Source of the DNA: Thermococcus guaymasensis DSM 11113
Lineage (GTDB): Archaea > Methanobacteriota_B > Thermococci > Thermococcales > Thermococcaceae
Direction: 5' to 3'
Assembly: GCF_000816105.1 (NCBI RefSeq)
Contig: NZ_CP007140.1
Location: 1,080,388 to 1,144,387, forward strand
DNA length: 64,000 nucleotides
Both the position numbers and the translations under genes were made by a program. Every line of letters begins with the position of its first letter. Positions within the stretch are counted from its first letter, which is position 1. Below are positions 43,967 to 53,033 of the stretch, in pieces. The notes below the pieces were generated by a model, which worked only from the letters and a program-made list of their open reading frames with translations, had not been told where the DNA came from and did no database searches.

Positions 43967-44458
43967 TTGAGGATCGCCGTCCTCAGCGACACTCATGTGG
44001 GGGACAAGGCGAGAGCCCTCCCTCCCGTTCTTATTGAGAAAATGCACAACGCCGAACCCGAACTTATCCTCCACGCGGGGGATGTGACGGCTCCAATTGT
44101 CCTAGAAACACTCGAAGAGATAGCTCCAGTTTTAGCCGTCAGGGGAAACGTTGATTATCTAGGCCTCCCGGAGGAAGAGAAAATTGAGGCAGATCAGATT
44201 AGGATAGGCGTGATCCATGGCCACCAGCTACTCTCACTTAACGCGCAGTTTTTGACTTTGAAAGCCCTTGATATGGATGTCGACCTGCTGGTTTTTGGAC
44301 ATACGCACCGCTTCTACTTTGACTCCTTTAGCCTCTACGGTAAAAGAGTTTATTTGCTCAATCCGGGCTCGCCAACGTTTCCAAGATGGGATGATGCGGG
44401 CTTTGTTCTTCTGAGAACTGGTGAAGAACTTTTGGTTGAAAGGATAAAACTCTGGTAA
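43967..44458 (+). CDS. YfcE/MJ0936-type metallophosphoesterase
   Basis: 163 aa from TTG 43967, with GAGGTG at 43954-43959 inside the tfb stop region. Metal-binding motifs of the calcineurin-like family are all present: VLSDTHVGD, LILHAGDVTAP, VRGNVDYLG, GVIHGHQL and LVFGHTHRFYF. It is a small two-metal phosphodiesterase. The substrate is unknown. Confidence 0.92.
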   Translation: MRIAVLSDTHVGDKARALPPVLIEKMHNAEPELILHAGDVTAPIVLETLEEIAPVLAVRGNVDYLGLPEEEKIEADQIRIGVIHGHQLLSLNAQFLTLKALDMDVDLLVFGHTHRFYFDSFSLYGKRVYLLNPGSPTFPRWDDAGFVLLRTGEELLVERIKLW

Positions 44459-44478
44459 AAGAGAACAGGAAAAGGGCA

Positions 44479-44682
44479 TCAGCTCCTGATGGCGAGCTTG
44501 ATGTCCTCGGCCTTGACGGTCTTCCTGCCGGCGTGGTGGGCAAGCTCAACGGCCTTCTTGGCGATCTCTATGCCCTTCTCCTCAAGGTGCTCGGCGAGAA
44601 CCTTGGCGGCCTCCTCACTAACGCGGGCGGCACCGGCCTTCCTTATAAGCCTGTCGACCGGGGCAATCGGCAACTCAGCCAT
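44479..44682 (-). CDS. Archaeal histone
   Basis: 67 aa from ATG 44682, behind GGAGGTG. It is a minimal histone fold: [40 protein letters not shown] and [25 protein letters not shown]-type ending. It dimerises and polymerises on DNA to form hypernucleosomes. A strong TATA element (TTTATATAG on the minus strand, 44743-44751) lies about 65 bases upstream. Thermococcus normally encodes two histones; only one is in this window. Confidence 0.97.
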   Translation of the reverse strand: MAELPIAPVDRLIRKAGAARVSEEAAKVLAEHLEEKGIEIAKKAVELAHHAGRKTVKAEDIKLAIRS

Positions 44683-44742
44683 TTCATACACCTCCATCAA
44701 GTTGTATAGGAGTCTTTTGCACTTTATTTTAGGCCTAACGCC

Positions 44743-44751
44743 CTATATAAA
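44743..44751 (-). promoter_or_regulatory. TATA box of the histone gene
   Basis: Minus-strand CTTTATATAGGG is a near-consensus archaeal box A, consistent with a highly expressed gene. The leader is about 35-40 bases. Confidence 0.6.
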
Positions 44752-44874
44752 GTTTTCGGAATTGGGGGAAGTAGGAACCCGTGAATCACCAGATAGATCG
44801 TTACATGTGACCTAAATTGGTATGGAGAAACAGCGCGCTTGAATTTAGGAAATAAAAAAAGATTGGGCTGCAGT

Positions 44875-45057
44875 TTAACTGTTGTTCACTTCACTCAATT
44901 CTTTTTGTAGGTACTCGGAGATTGTCTTTGAGGACTCGTTGATGGTTCTGCCGGCTTCCTCTGCTGCCTGTCTAACGTACCGTATCACTATTGCGACTAT
45001 CATGAGCGCCACTGCAAGCATCATTAAGTACTCTATGGCGGCCTGGGCACGCCTCAT
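44875..45057 (-). CDS. Small class III signal peptide (pilin-like) protein
   Basis: 60 aa, ATG 45057 behind GGTGAGAG. The N-terminus MRRAQAAIEYLMMLAVALMI fits a class III signal: basic residues, cleavage before Q, glutamate at +5 of the mature chain and a hydrophobic helix (IVAIVIRYV). It should be cut by a prepilin peptidase (FlaK/PibD/EppA type) and assemble or anchor at the membrane. The mature remainder is an amphipathic charged helix. It stands alone, far from archaellum genes, so its partner is unknown. Confidence 0.8.
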   Translation of the reverse strand: MRRAQAAIEYLMMLAVALMIVAIVIRYVRQAAEEAGRTINESSKTISEYLQKELSEVNNS

Positions 45058-45177
45058 GCTCTCACCCTTTTGTTAGTCATCCTCCCCGTAATGATATTTA
45101 GTTAGCTTTTCTATTAAACCCTTTGGTTACACGCAATTGTTTTTAAGCTGGTTGGCATACCTAGTAGAGGGGTAAAG

Positions 45178-45774
45178 ATGAAATTTGTACTGGATACTAG
45201 CATTTTTGTCAACCCTGACATCAGATCCTCCTTTGGGGAGAACCCAACCGAGGCCGTTAGATCCTTTCTAGAGTACGCTAAGGCCCTCTTCGGCAAGGTG
45301 GAGTTTTACATGCCGCCTGGAATATACCGGGAAGTACTAAACTTTGTGGAGGAGGACGTGTTTCCGGAGCTTGAACTTTACATTATAAAGAAGCCCCCTA
45401 ACGTTCATGACATAAAAATCCCCGCTTTCGTTGTATATGAACTCATTGACGACATACGGAGAAGGATAGATAAAGGCCTTCGAGTGGCGGAAAAGGCTGT
45501 GAGGGAGAGCGTTATCGAGACCGATAACGTTGATAAAATCATCCAGAAACTCAGAAGAAACTACCGCAAGGCCCTGAGGGAGGGGATAGTTGACAGTAAG
45601 GAGGACTTTGAGCTGATCTTGCTGGCGAAGGAGCTCGATGCTATCATAGTTTCTGCGGATGTGGGCATACTCACGTGGGCCCAGAAAATGGGGATCAAAT
45701 GGATAGATGCAGCCAAGTTCAAGGAAGTTCTTGAGGAGCTCGTTGAGAAGGTCAGGGAAGAGAAAAATTTATAA
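45178..45774 (+). CDS. HARP-type protein-only RNase P (annotated elsewhere as RNA ligase partner)
   Basis: 198 aa. HARP (homolog of Aquifex RNase P) removes tRNA 5' leaders. The PIN-like core has MKFVLDTSIFVNPD at the N-terminus and SKEDFELILLAKELDAIIVS followed by ADVGILTWAQKMG near the C-terminus, giving the clustered aspartates; the spike helices lie between. The gene is directly upstream of two tRNA genes. Archaea with HARP also have the RNA-based RNase P, so its in vivo role is unclear. Confidence 0.9.
   Translation: MKFVLDTSIFVNPDIRSSFGENPTEAVRSFLEYAKALFGKVEFYMPPGIYREVLNFVEEDVFPELELYIIKKPPNVHDIKIPAFVVYELIDDIRRRIDKGLRVAEKAVRESVIETDNVDKIIQKLRRNYRKALREGIVDSKEDFELILLAKELDAIIVSADVGILTWAQKMGIKWIDAAKFKEVLEELVEKVREEKNL
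45763..45773 (+). promoter_or_regulatory. tRNA promoter inside the HARP stop region
   Basis: AATTTATAAAT overlaps the last two codons and stop of HARP and lies about 30 bases before tRNA-Thr. It would give a transcription start just before the tRNA. Confidence 0.6.
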
Positions 45775-45800
45775 ATGCTCAACTTCATCGTATCATCGAC

Positions 45801-45877
45801 GCCCCGGTGGCTCAGCCTGGTGGAGCGGCCGCTTGGTAAGCGGCAGGTCGCGGGTTCAAACCCCGCCCGGGGCTCCA
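45801..45877 (+). tRNA. tRNA-Thr (anticodon GGT)
   Basis: Acceptor GCCCCGG pairs with CCGGGGC. The anticodon stem GCCGC/GCGGC closes loop TTGGTAA with GGT at 45835-45837; the T arm is GCGGG-TTCAAAC-CCCGC. Discriminator T and an encoded CCA end at 45877. It reads ACC/ACT codons. Confidence 0.95.
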
Positions 45878-45886
45878 GTTTCTTGG

Positions 45887-45964
<78 letters not shown>

Positions 45965-46083
45965 TCTTTGGTAACTTCACTTCAGTTCTTGGCAATTCGA
46001 TTCCTTCTATCGGATCTTTTATCCAATAACCTTAAATACCCCTCCGCCTTCTCTTGATTGGACAATTAATCCAGGTGATGAGG

Positions 46084-47955
46084 ATGAAAAAGGCAACGGT
46101 TTTTGTTCTTGTCCTCCTCATGATGGGCTCTGTGATAGCCCTAGGCTGTATCGGAGGTTCGGGTACATCGTCCAGTTCCTCCAGCACCACCACCTCAGCT
46201 TCTTCCACGGCCACTCTGACTACAAAGACTACCGCTACTTCGAGCACTACCACAACAGCTACTACGACTACCACAGCGGAGCACACCCAGACTGAAACCC
46301 CATACTACCCGGTAACTATCAAGGACTTCGCGGACAGAACCGTCACGATAGAAAAAGAGCCGAAACGCGTTGTTACCCTTGCTCCCTCACTCACTGAGTA
46401 TCTCTACTACCTCGGACTTTTTGACAGGGTCGTTGGGGTTACCAAGTTTGACGACTTTCCGGCAGGGATCGCCAACGTGACCCGGATTGGTGGTTACGGT
46501 AAGTACGCCAACCTTGAGCTTATAGCGAACCTCAGCCCGGACCTTATAATAGCGGACAGTTATTCCCTCTCAATTCTCGACCAGCTCGAGAAGATAGCCC
46601 CAGTCATAATAGTCGATCCCCACAGCATAAACGATATTCCGAAGGCACTGGATCTCTTGGGCAGGATCTTCAACGTTGAGGACAAGGCTAAGGAGGTCTC
46701 CTCCCAGTTCAAGGAGCTCAGCTCAGCGGTTTCTGGTTTTGAGGAGGTTAAGGCGTTCTATGTTGTCTGGGGAGATCCATTGACCACCGCTGGCGGCGAT
46801 ACCTTCATCAGCGACATCATAAACCTCGCCGGTGGGAGGAACATCTTCAACGACACGAGCGGATGGCCGACTGTCAGCATAGAGCAGGTTCTCGCGAGGG
46901 ACCCGGAGGTCATAATCCTAACTCCCCACTGCGGTATAGACCTTGAGGACGCTTACGAGAAGTTTGCCGGTACTTCAGCGGCCAATAGCGGCAGGATATA
47001 CATGGTGGAGAACGAGAACGATCTCATCCATCCGAGCCCAAGGGTTGTCAGGGGACTTGAAATACTGGCAAAGCTCCTCCACCCGAAGGCCTTCAGGGAG
47101 AAGTACCCGATGACGATAACGGACTTTATGAACAGGACCGTTACCATACCGAAAGAGCCCCAGAGGATAGTCTCCCTCGCACCCAGCATAACGGAGACTC
47201 TCTTTTACATAGGGGCCGGTGATAAGCTCGTGGGCGTTACCAAGTGGGCCGACTGGCCGCCTGCCGTTAAGAACATCTCCAAGATAGGTGGTTACGGTAA
47301 GTACGCCAACCTTGAGCTCATAGCCAACCTCAGTCCGGATCTCATAATAGCGGACAGCTATTCCCTCTCGATCCTCGACCAGCTCGAGAAGATAGCCCCA
47401 GTCGTAATAGTCGATCCAAAGGACATCAGTGGGATTTACAGGCAGATCGACCTCCTCGGGAAGGTCACCAACAGGGAGGAGCAGGCAAAACTTGTGATAG
47501 GCGAGATGAAGGGGGAGATAGCCTACATCGAGTCCAAGGTCAGGGATCTCCCACGTCCTAAGGTGTTCTTCATCCTGAGCTATTACCAAGGTTACTGGAC
47601 CGCTGGTCGGGACACATTCATGGACAGCGTGATAGCGCTCGCCGGTGGAAGGAACGTATTTAACGACACAAAGGGCTGGGTCAAGGTCAGCGATGAGCAG
47701 ATAATAGTGAGGGATCCTGATGTCATAGTGGTTCTTCCGACCGCTGGCGTAAACGCCACCGAGCTCTGCAACGGCCCGCTCTCTGCTACAACAGCCGTCA
47801 AGGAGGGCAGGGTCTACACTGCCACCGACTCCAACGTCTACCAGAGGCCCAGTCCGAGGATAGTCGTGGCCATAGAGGAGATGGCCAAGTTTTTGCATCC
47901 GGATGTTTTCAACGTAAGCTTTAACTCCACAGTTTGTGCGGTCTCGACGGGTTGA
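46084..47955 (+). CDS. Tandem-domain metal-chelate/cobalamin-type substrate-binding lipoprotein
   Basis: 623 aa from ATG 46084, behind AGGTGATG. The N-terminus has a signal with lipobox VIALGCIGG, so the protein is lipid-anchored outside the cell, then a ~50-residue Ser/Thr linker, likely O-glycosylated. Two complete Peripla_BP_2 (BtuF/FecB-like) domains follow, about residues 80-345 and 350-615, starting PVTIKDFADRTVTIEKEPKR and PMTITDFMNRTVTIPKEPQR. An almost identical stretch is shared (GGYGKYANLELIANLSPDLI and on). No permease or ATPase gene is adjacent. Ligands could be cobalamin or iron chelates. Confidence 0.9.
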   Translation: MKKATVFVLVLLMMGSVIALGCIGGSGTSSSSSSTTTSASSTATLTTKTTATSSTTTTATTTTTAEHTQTETPYYPVTIKDFADRTVTIEKEPKRVVTLAPSLTEYLYYLGLFDRVVGVTKFDDFPAGIANVTRIGGYGKYANLELIANLSPDLIIADSYSLSILDQLEKIAPVIIVDPHSINDIPKALDLLGRIFNVEDKAKEVSSQFKELSSAVSGFEEVKAFYVVWGDPLTTAGGDTFISDIINLAGGRNIFNDTSGWPTVSIEQVLARDPEVIILTPHCGIDLEDAYEKFAGTSAANSGRIYMVENENDLIHPSPRVVRGLEILAKLLHPKAFREKYPMTITDFMNRTVTIPKEPQRIVSLAPSITETLFYIGAGDKLVGVTKWADWPPAVKNISKIGGYGKYANLELIANLSPDLIIADSYSLSILDQLEKIAPVVIVDPKDISGIYRQIDLLGKVTNREEQAKLVIGEMKGEIAYIESKVRDLPRPKVFFILSYYQGYWTAGRDTFMDSVIALAGGRNVFNDTKGWVKVSDEQIIVRDPDVIVVLPTAGVNATELCNGPLSATTAVKEGRVYTATDSNVYQRPSPRIVVAIEEMAKFLHPDVFNVSFNSTVCAVSTG

Positions 47956-48020
47956 CTTCTATTTTTTCTTTATCCGGAATATATTTAACCCCCCTAACTC
48001 TATAGCCATCGGGATGCGGT

Positions 48021-48935
48021 ATGGAGTTTCGGAAGATACAGTTTACAGGCAGAAGTTCATACATAGTCTCCCTTCCCAAGAAGTGGGTAGTTGGGAATAA
48101 TCTAAAGCAGGGCGATATAGTGCCAATGGTGCTAAACCCTGACGGGAGTATCACGATATTTCCTAGGGAACCTAAGGACACCAGTGAGAAAAAGAGACTT
48201 GAGATCTCAAAAGATTATTCCCCAGACATGGCGGTCAGGCTCGTTATCTCTGCTTACATTCAGGGGTACGACACGTTTGAGATAATTTTTCCTGAGGAGA
48301 TGCCATTTTACAAGGTGAAGATAAGAAAGATCCTTCAGGGTTTGCCGGGTGTTGAGATAATACTCGACGAGCCCACGAGAATAATAGCCAAGAGCCTTCT
48401 TGATGAAAAGGAAGTAACCCTGTCTGAAATACTGATGAGGATCAGGTCGATAGTTATATCGATGCTGGGCGATCTTGAACTGCTTGTGGACAATCCAAAT
48501 GAAAATGAAATAATCAAGGATCTCCATGACCTTGAAAACGAGCTGGATAGGTTTTATTTCCTGACCATCAGGACGGCAAACCGGCTTCTTTCACAGCGTA
48601 CCATTGCCGAGGAGAGCGGGATAATAAGGAGGCACTTTGACCTCATAGGGATCCTGTTCATAGTCCGCAACATTGAACGCATAGGAGACCATATAATTCG
48701 GATCTCTGAAGTTCCAGAGCCCCTTGACTTTTCGACCCTCAAGTCTCTTTTTACGGAAGTCCTTGACAGGATATCTGACAGGGATCTCAAGAAAATTGAC
48801 AGGATCATGCTCCGTCTCAAAAAGGAGATCAAGGCAGTGGATTCCAAGGAGTCAGCCGCGAAGGAAAGCTACCGCAGGATCCTTGAGTACCTTGAGAATA
48901 TAGGAGAAACGATAATAAACATGGCCCTGAGCTGA
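48021..48935 (+). CDS. PhoU-domain protein with N-terminal AbrB/SpoVT-like domain
   Basis: 304 aa. The N-terminal ~50 residues (RKIQFTGRSSYIVSLPKKWV, GDIVPMVLNPDGSITIFP) form a swapped-hairpin AbrB-type DNA-binding domain. The C-terminal half is a PhoU-like helical bundle with NELDRFYFLTIRTANRLL and FLIVRNIERIGDHI-type E/D metal motifs (IGILFIVRNIERIGDHIIRI). This archaeal architecture is thought to link phosphate status to transcription. No pst genes are adjacent. The ATG has a weak GGGATG site and a TATTTAA element 35 bases upstream. Confidence 0.85.
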   Translation: MEFRKIQFTGRSSYIVSLPKKWVVGNNLKQGDIVPMVLNPDGSITIFPREPKDTSEKKRLEISKDYSPDMAVRLVISAYIQGYDTFEIIFPEEMPFYKVKIRKILQGLPGVEIILDEPTRIIAKSLLDEKEVTLSEILMRIRSIVISMLGDLELLVDNPNENEIIKDLHDLENELDRFYFLTIRTANRLLSQRTIAEESGIIRRHFDLIGILFIVRNIERIGDHIIRISEVPEPLDFSTLKSLFTEVLDRISDRDLKKIDRIMLRLKKEIKAVDSKESAAKESYRRILEYLENIGETIINMALS

Positions 48936-48980
48936 TCCTTAACCTTATAACCTCAACCTAAAACCACCAGGGGGGTTAAT

Positions 48981-49802
48981 ATGAAAGTCATAATGTCTAC
49001 GAAGGTCGATCTTGCTTCAATGAACATTAAACAAAAGCTGATAGAGAACTTTGGATTCAAGGAGACCGATACCCTTTTTGATGAAAACCCTGTTTTTAAG
49101 AAGGGAGACGTGCTCCTGCTGACAACCAACGAGGAAATGATATACTATGACAACCTGGATGCTGCGATTGAGGCCCAGCTTGGAGTTGTCCCAGAGCTGA
49201 TAGTCTTTGCTTCCCGCCACTCAAGCAAGGCAAAAATGCCCGCCCTAACAACCCACGTGACCGGGAACTGGGGGAAAGCCATGTACGGGGGCAAAGATCG
49301 TTCTCTGGCCATAGCTCATCCCACAGCTATGAAACTCGCCCTCCTTAAGCTCAGTGAGCTCAACGATCTCGGATGGACCGTCTGCTATGAAGCAACACAC
49401 CACGGTCCGAGTGAGCTCAACGTTCCCAGTCTTTTCGTAGAGATCGGCTCAGGTGAAGAGGAGTGGGTAAACGACCGTGCCGGTGAAATACTGGCGGAGA
49501 CGATAGTTCACGTTCTTGAGAACGCCGGGAAAAAACGCGGATTCAAGCCAGCCCTTGGAATCGGAGGAGGACACTACGCACCCAAACAGACAAAGCGCGC
49601 GCTTGAGAGTGAGCTGGCGTTCGGACACATACTCCCCAAGTACGCGCAGCCCGTTGAGGAGGACACGCTGATACAAGCGATTGAGCGAACGTGGGGAGGA
49701 GTTGAAGCAATATATGTGGACTGGAAGGGCACTAAGGGGGAGATGAGAAAGACCGCAAGGGCTCTGGCCGAGAAACTTGGTCTTGAGTTTATCCGGGACT
49801 GA
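48981..49802 (+). CDS. dtdA: D-aminoacyl-tRNA deacylase (DTD2/GEK1 type)
   Basis: 273 aa, with GGGGGG upstream of ATG 48981. It removes D-amino acids mis-attached to tRNA. Family motifs are [56 protein letters not shown] and [12 protein letters not shown], with the zinc-binding histidines. The length is standard. Confidence 0.94.
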   Translation: MKVIMSTKVDLASMNIKQKLIENFGFKETDTLFDENPVFKKGDVLLLTTNEEMIYYDNLDAAIEAQLGVVPELIVFASRHSSKAKMPALTTHVTGNWGKAMYGGKDRSLAIAHPTAMKLALLKLSELNDLGWTVCYEATHHGPSELNVPSLFVEIGSGEEEWVNDRAGEILAETIVHVLENAGKKRGFKPALGIGGGHYAPKQTKRALESELAFGHILPKYAQPVEEDTLIQAIERTWGGVEAIYVDWKGTKGEMRKTARALAEKLGLEFIRD

Positions 49803-49868
49803 AATGACGAAAGGTTTAAAGACTTCAAGGTCAATATAACCCAGCATTTGGCTATCGGTGTAGCTAAG

Positions 49869-49877
49869 TTTATATAC
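49869..49877 (+). promoter_or_regulatory. TATA box of ftsZ
   Basis: TTTATATAC is followed by two direct copies of CTTGCAG (49877-49883 and 49894-49900) around the predicted transcription start. The start codon is at 49930, with GGAGGGT as ribosome binding site. Confidence 0.6.
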
Positions 49878-49929
49878 TTGCAGCCTGCATTTACTTGCAG
49901 ACGTTAAATTACACCCGGAGGGTCGGAAG

Positions 49930-51051
49930 ATGTTGAAACTGATTGAGGATGCCATTGATAAAACTGCCGCTCCCGTCCAGCCAAAGACTGAGCCTCAGGT
50001 TGAGGTTCAGAGTGACATTGATGAGGAGCTCAAGAAACTTCTCGAGCAGATTCAGGCGAAGATTTACGTTGTTGGTGTCGGCGGCGCTGGCTGTAACACT
50101 ATTAACAGGATGATGCAGGTTGGTATTCAGGGGGCCAAGATAATAGCCGTTAATACCGATGCACAGGATCTTCTCAAGATCAGGGCCCACAAGAAGATAC
50201 TCATAGGAAAGGAGCTTACCCGCGGTCTTGGCGCTGGAAACAACCCCAAAATCGGAGAAGAGGCCGCCAAGGAGAGCGAGAGAGATATCAGAGAGGCCAT
50301 TGAAGGAGCCGACATGGTCTTCGTCACCTGCGGTCTCGGTGGTGGTACCGGTACCGGTGCTGCCCCCATTATCGCGGAGATGGCAAAGAAGATGGGTGCC
50401 CTAACTGTCTCGGTTGTAACTCTCCCGTTCACAGTAGAGGGTATAAGACGCATCAAGAACGCTGAATACGGTCTTGAGAGGCTCAGGAAAGCCAGTGACA
50501 CGGTCATAGTTATCCCGAACGACAAGCTCATGGAGGTTGCCCCAAACCTCCCGATCCACATGGCCTTCAAGGTCGCCGACGAGATACTTGTCCAAGCCGT
50601 CAAGGGCATCACCGAGCTCATCACCAAGCCTGGCCTCGTCAACCTCGACTTCAACGACGTCCGCGCGGTCATGAAGGACGGCGGTGTCGCCATGATCGGT
50701 ATCGGCGAGAGCGACAGCGAGAAGCGTGCCCTAGAGGCCGCCCAGCAGGCCCTCAACAGCCCGCTCCTCGACGTTGACATCAGCGGTGCCAAGGGTGCCC
50801 TTATAAGCATCAGCGGAAGCGACGTCAAGCTTGAGGAGGCCCAGCAGATCATTGAGCTCGTTACGAGCAAGCTCGACCCAGAGGCTCAGGTAATCTGGGG
50901 TATACAGCTCGACGAAGAACTCGATAAAATGATAAGGATCCTCCTCGTTGTCACCGGTGTTAGCTCGCCCTATGCCGTTACCGAGGAAGAGACATCTCCC
51001 TACGGTGAGGAAGAGCGGCGCGTAGTAAGGCTTGACCTTGAGGAGTTCTGA
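49930..51051 (+). CDS. ftsZ: Cell division protein FtsZ
   Basis: 373 aa. It is a tubulin-like GTPase that forms the division ring. An N-terminal extension ([20 protein letters not shown]) precedes the nucleotide fold: [21 protein letters not shown], the signature [18 protein letters not shown] and T7 loop [15 protein letters not shown]. The acidic C-terminal tail ([20 protein letters not shown]) has a final LDLEEF that may bind partners such as SepF. The downstream gene secE starts about 60 bases later with its own promoter-like region. Confidence 0.96.
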   Translation: MLKLIEDAIDKTAAPVQPKTEPQVEVQSDIDEELKKLLEQIQAKIYVVGVGGAGCNTINRMMQVGIQGAKIIAVNTDAQDLLKIRAHKKILIGKELTRGLGAGNNPKIGEEAAKESERDIREAIEGADMVFVTCGLGGGTGTGAAPIIAEMAKKMGALTVSVVTLPFTVEGIRRIKNAEYGLERLRKASDTVIVIPNDKLMEVAPNLPIHMAFKVADEILVQAVKGITELITKPGLVNLDFNDVRAVMKDGGVAMIGIGESDSEKRALEAAQQALNSPLLDVDISGAKGALISISGSDVKLEEAQQIIELVTSKLDPEAQVIWGIQLDEELDKMIRILLVVTGVSSPYAVTEEETSPYGEEERRVVRLDLEEF

Positions 51052-51113
51052 AACCGTTACCTTTTTATTTGCTTTTAATCTCGCCTTAAGCAAGCGGAGT
51101 AGGGGTGTTCATC

Positions 51114-51308
51114 ATGAGCGGAAACTACGGTGAAAAGGTCAGGAACTTCCTTTCAGAGTCGAGAAGGGTCCTCCTCGTAACTAAAAAACCGAGCTGGAAG
51201 GAGTACAAGCTCGCGGCTAAGATAACCGGACTGGGAATGATAGTAATCGGAACAATTGGGCTGCTCATAACAGTAATCAGCTACCTAATAACGGGCACAG
51301 GCCTCTGA
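51114..51308 (+). CDS. secE: Protein translocase SecE/Sec61-gamma subunit
   Basis: 64 aa from ATG 51114 behind GGGGTG. An amphipathic N-terminal helix with the conserved [20 protein letters not shown] is followed by one membrane helix ([17 protein letters not shown]). It clamps SecY in the translocon. It starts the conserved cluster secE-spt5-rpl11-rpl1-rpl10-rpl12, with spt5 about 12 bases downstream. Confidence 0.95.
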   Translation: MSGNYGEKVRNFLSESRRVLLVTKKPSWKEYKLAAKITGLGMIVIGTIGLLITVISYLITGTGL

Positions 51309-51319
51309 TGGTGGTTTCC

Positions 51320-51778
51320 ATGAGCGATGGCAAGATATTCACAGTGAGGGTCACCGTCGGTCAGGAGGAAACCACCGCGAAGCTCATCTACAGTAAGGTT
51401 AAAACATACAACCTCCCAGTTTATGCAATACTCGCCCCGAGCAAGGTAAAGGGCTATATCTTTGTCGAAGCCCCAAGCAAGAGTGTGGTGGATGAGGCAA
51501 TAAAGGGCATCAGACACGCCAAGGGGACGCTGCCGGGGGTAGTGAAGTTCGAGGAGATAGAGCACTTCCTTGAGGAGAAGCCGGCCGTGAGCGGCTTCGA
51601 GCCGGGAGACATAGTTGAGCTCATCTCCGGCCCGTTCAAGGGTGAGAAGGCCAAGGTTGTTAGGGTCGATGAGAGCAAGGATGAGATCGTCGTTGAGCTC
51701 ATCGGTGCCATAGTTCCAATCCCCGTGACGGTCAGGGGAGAATACGTTAGACTTATAAGCAAGCACCAAAAGGAGTGA
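51320..51778 (+). CDS. spt5: Transcription elongation factor Spt5 (NusG homologue)
   Basis: 152 aa from ATG 51320, with GGTGG upstream; an earlier ATG at 51308 overlaps the secE stop. The NGN domain ([40 protein letters not shown]) binds the RNA polymerase clamp; the C-terminal KOW domain ([20 protein letters not shown]) contacts ribosomal or RNA partners. Its partner Spt4 is at 62979. Confidence 0.96.
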   Translation: MSDGKIFTVRVTVGQEETTAKLIYSKVKTYNLPVYAILAPSKVKGYIFVEAPSKSVVDEAIKGIRHAKGTLPGVVKFEEIEHFLEEKPAVSGFEPGDIVELISGPFKGEKAKVVRVDESKDEIVVELIGAIVPIPVTVRGEYVRLISKHQKE

Positions 51779-51806
51779 ACGGTTTACGGATTGAGAGGTG
51801 AGAACG

Positions 51807-52298
51807 ATGCCACAGGTCGTTGAAGTCCTCGTTGAGGGAGGAAAGGCTTCACCCGGACCCCCGCTCGGTCCGGCAATCGGTCCACTCGGACTGAACGTTA
51901 AGCAGGTCGTTGACGAGATAAACAAGGCCACCAAGGAATTCGAGGGAATGCAGGTTCCCGTTAAGATCATCGTTGAGGACCCCAAAAAGAAGACCTTCAG
52001 GATCGAAGTTGGTATCCCGCCGACCAGCCAGCTCATCAAGAAGGAGCTTGGAATTCCGAAGGGCTCAAGCGAAGCAGGCCACACTCCGGTCGGGAACCTC
52101 ACCATGGATCAGGTCATTAAGATAGCCAAGATGAAGATCGACCAGATGCTCGCGCCAACACTCAAGGCTGCGGCCAAGGAGGTCATTGGCACTGCGCTCA
52201 GCATGGGCGTCACCGTTGAAGGGAAGGATCCGAGGGAAGTCCAGAGGGAGATCGACGAAGGCCTTTACGACGAGATTTTTGAGAAAGCCGAGGAGTGA
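51807..52298 (+). CDS. rpl11: Large-subunit ribosomal protein uL11
   Basis: 163 aa from ATG 51807, behind GAGGTGAG. It forms the base of the GTPase-associated stalk. The classic block [20 protein letters not shown] is near the N-terminus and the rRNA-binding C-terminal domain contains [12 protein letters not shown] and [11 protein letters not shown]. It is co-transcribed with spt5. Confidence 0.97.
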   Translation: MPQVVEVLVEGGKASPGPPLGPAIGPLGLNVKQVVDEINKATKEFEGMQVPVKIIVEDPKKKTFRIEVGIPPTSQLIKKELGIPKGSSEAGHTPVGNLTMDQVIKIAKMKIDQMLAPTLKAAAKEVIGTALSMGVTVEGKDPREVQREIDEGLYDEIFEKAEE

Positions 52299-52320
52299 GG
52301 GAAAACTTTAAAAATCCCTC
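52297..52320 (+). other. Hairpin with internal TATA-like tract between rpl11 and rpl1
   Basis: GAGGGA and TCCCTC (6-bp arms) flank AAACTTTAAAAA. The CTTTAAAAAT tract can serve as a TATA box for an internal rpl1 promoter about 60 bases upstream of its ATG, or the structure may slow read-through. Confidence 0.4.
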
Positions 52321-52377
52321 CTTTTAGGCATCTTTGGCTTTTTCGGTTCAAATCAAAAAAGAAAGGGAGGGCTGTAA

Positions 52378-53028
52378 ATGGCCTTCGACAGGCAGAAACT
52401 CGTGGAAGCGGTGAAGGAGGCGAAGGCCCGGGCTAAGCCGCGCAACTTCACACAGACCGTCGAGATGGCAGTCAACCTCAAGGATATAGACCTCCGCAAG
52501 CCGGAGAACAGGTTTAAGCTTGAGGTTGTGCTGCCCCACGGTCGTGGGAAGGAGCCAAAAATCGCGGTCATCGCTGATGGTGCTGTGGCTGAGGCGGCTA
52601 AAAAGCTCGGGCTTGATGTGATTAGTGGGGAGCAGCTTGAGGAGCTTGCAAAGAGCCCGAGGGAAGCGAGGAAATTAGCGAAGCGCTACGACTTCTTCAT
52701 TGCCGCGGCTCCGCTGATGCCCAAGATAGGTAAGTACCTCGGTAGGTACCTCGGTCCGAGGAACAAGATGCCACAGGTCGTTCCGCCGACCATGACTAAC
52801 CTTGAGCCGATAGTTGAGAGGCTCAAGAGGACCGTCAGGATACAGCTCAAGAACAACCCGGTAGTCCATGCCAGGATTGGCACTGAGGACATGGACGACG
52901 AGAAGCTCGCTGAGAACGCTGAGGCGGTTCTCAACGCAATAATCAACAAGCTTGAGCGCGGCGAGAACCAGGTGAAGTCAGTGTACATCAAGACCACAAT
53001 GGGACCGGCCGTTAAGGTTGAGAGGTGA
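52378..53028 (+). CDS. rpl1: Large-subunit ribosomal protein uL1
   Basis: 216 aa, ATG 52378 behind GGGAGGG. It forms the L1 stalk and in some archaea represses its own mRNA. Typical motifs are [50 protein letters not shown] and [10 protein letters not shown]. The 79-base gap before it holds a hairpin and a possible promoter, which is larger than the other gaps in this cluster. Confidence 0.97.
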   Translation: MAFDRQKLVEAVKEAKARAKPRNFTQTVEMAVNLKDIDLRKPENRFKLEVVLPHGRGKEPKIAVIADGAVAEAAKKLGLDVISGEQLEELAKSPREARKLAKRYDFFIAAAPLMPKIGKYLGRYLGPRNKMPQVVPPTMTNLEPIVERLKRTVRIQLKNNPVVHARIGTEDMDDEKLAENAEAVLNAIINKLERGENQVKSVYIKTTMGPAVKVER

Positions 53029-53033
53029 GGAGA

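Noticed and set aside
46975-47898. 307-residue antisense frame across the binding-protein gene
   Set aside because: Shadow frame; the sense strand encodes two conserved domains without interruption.
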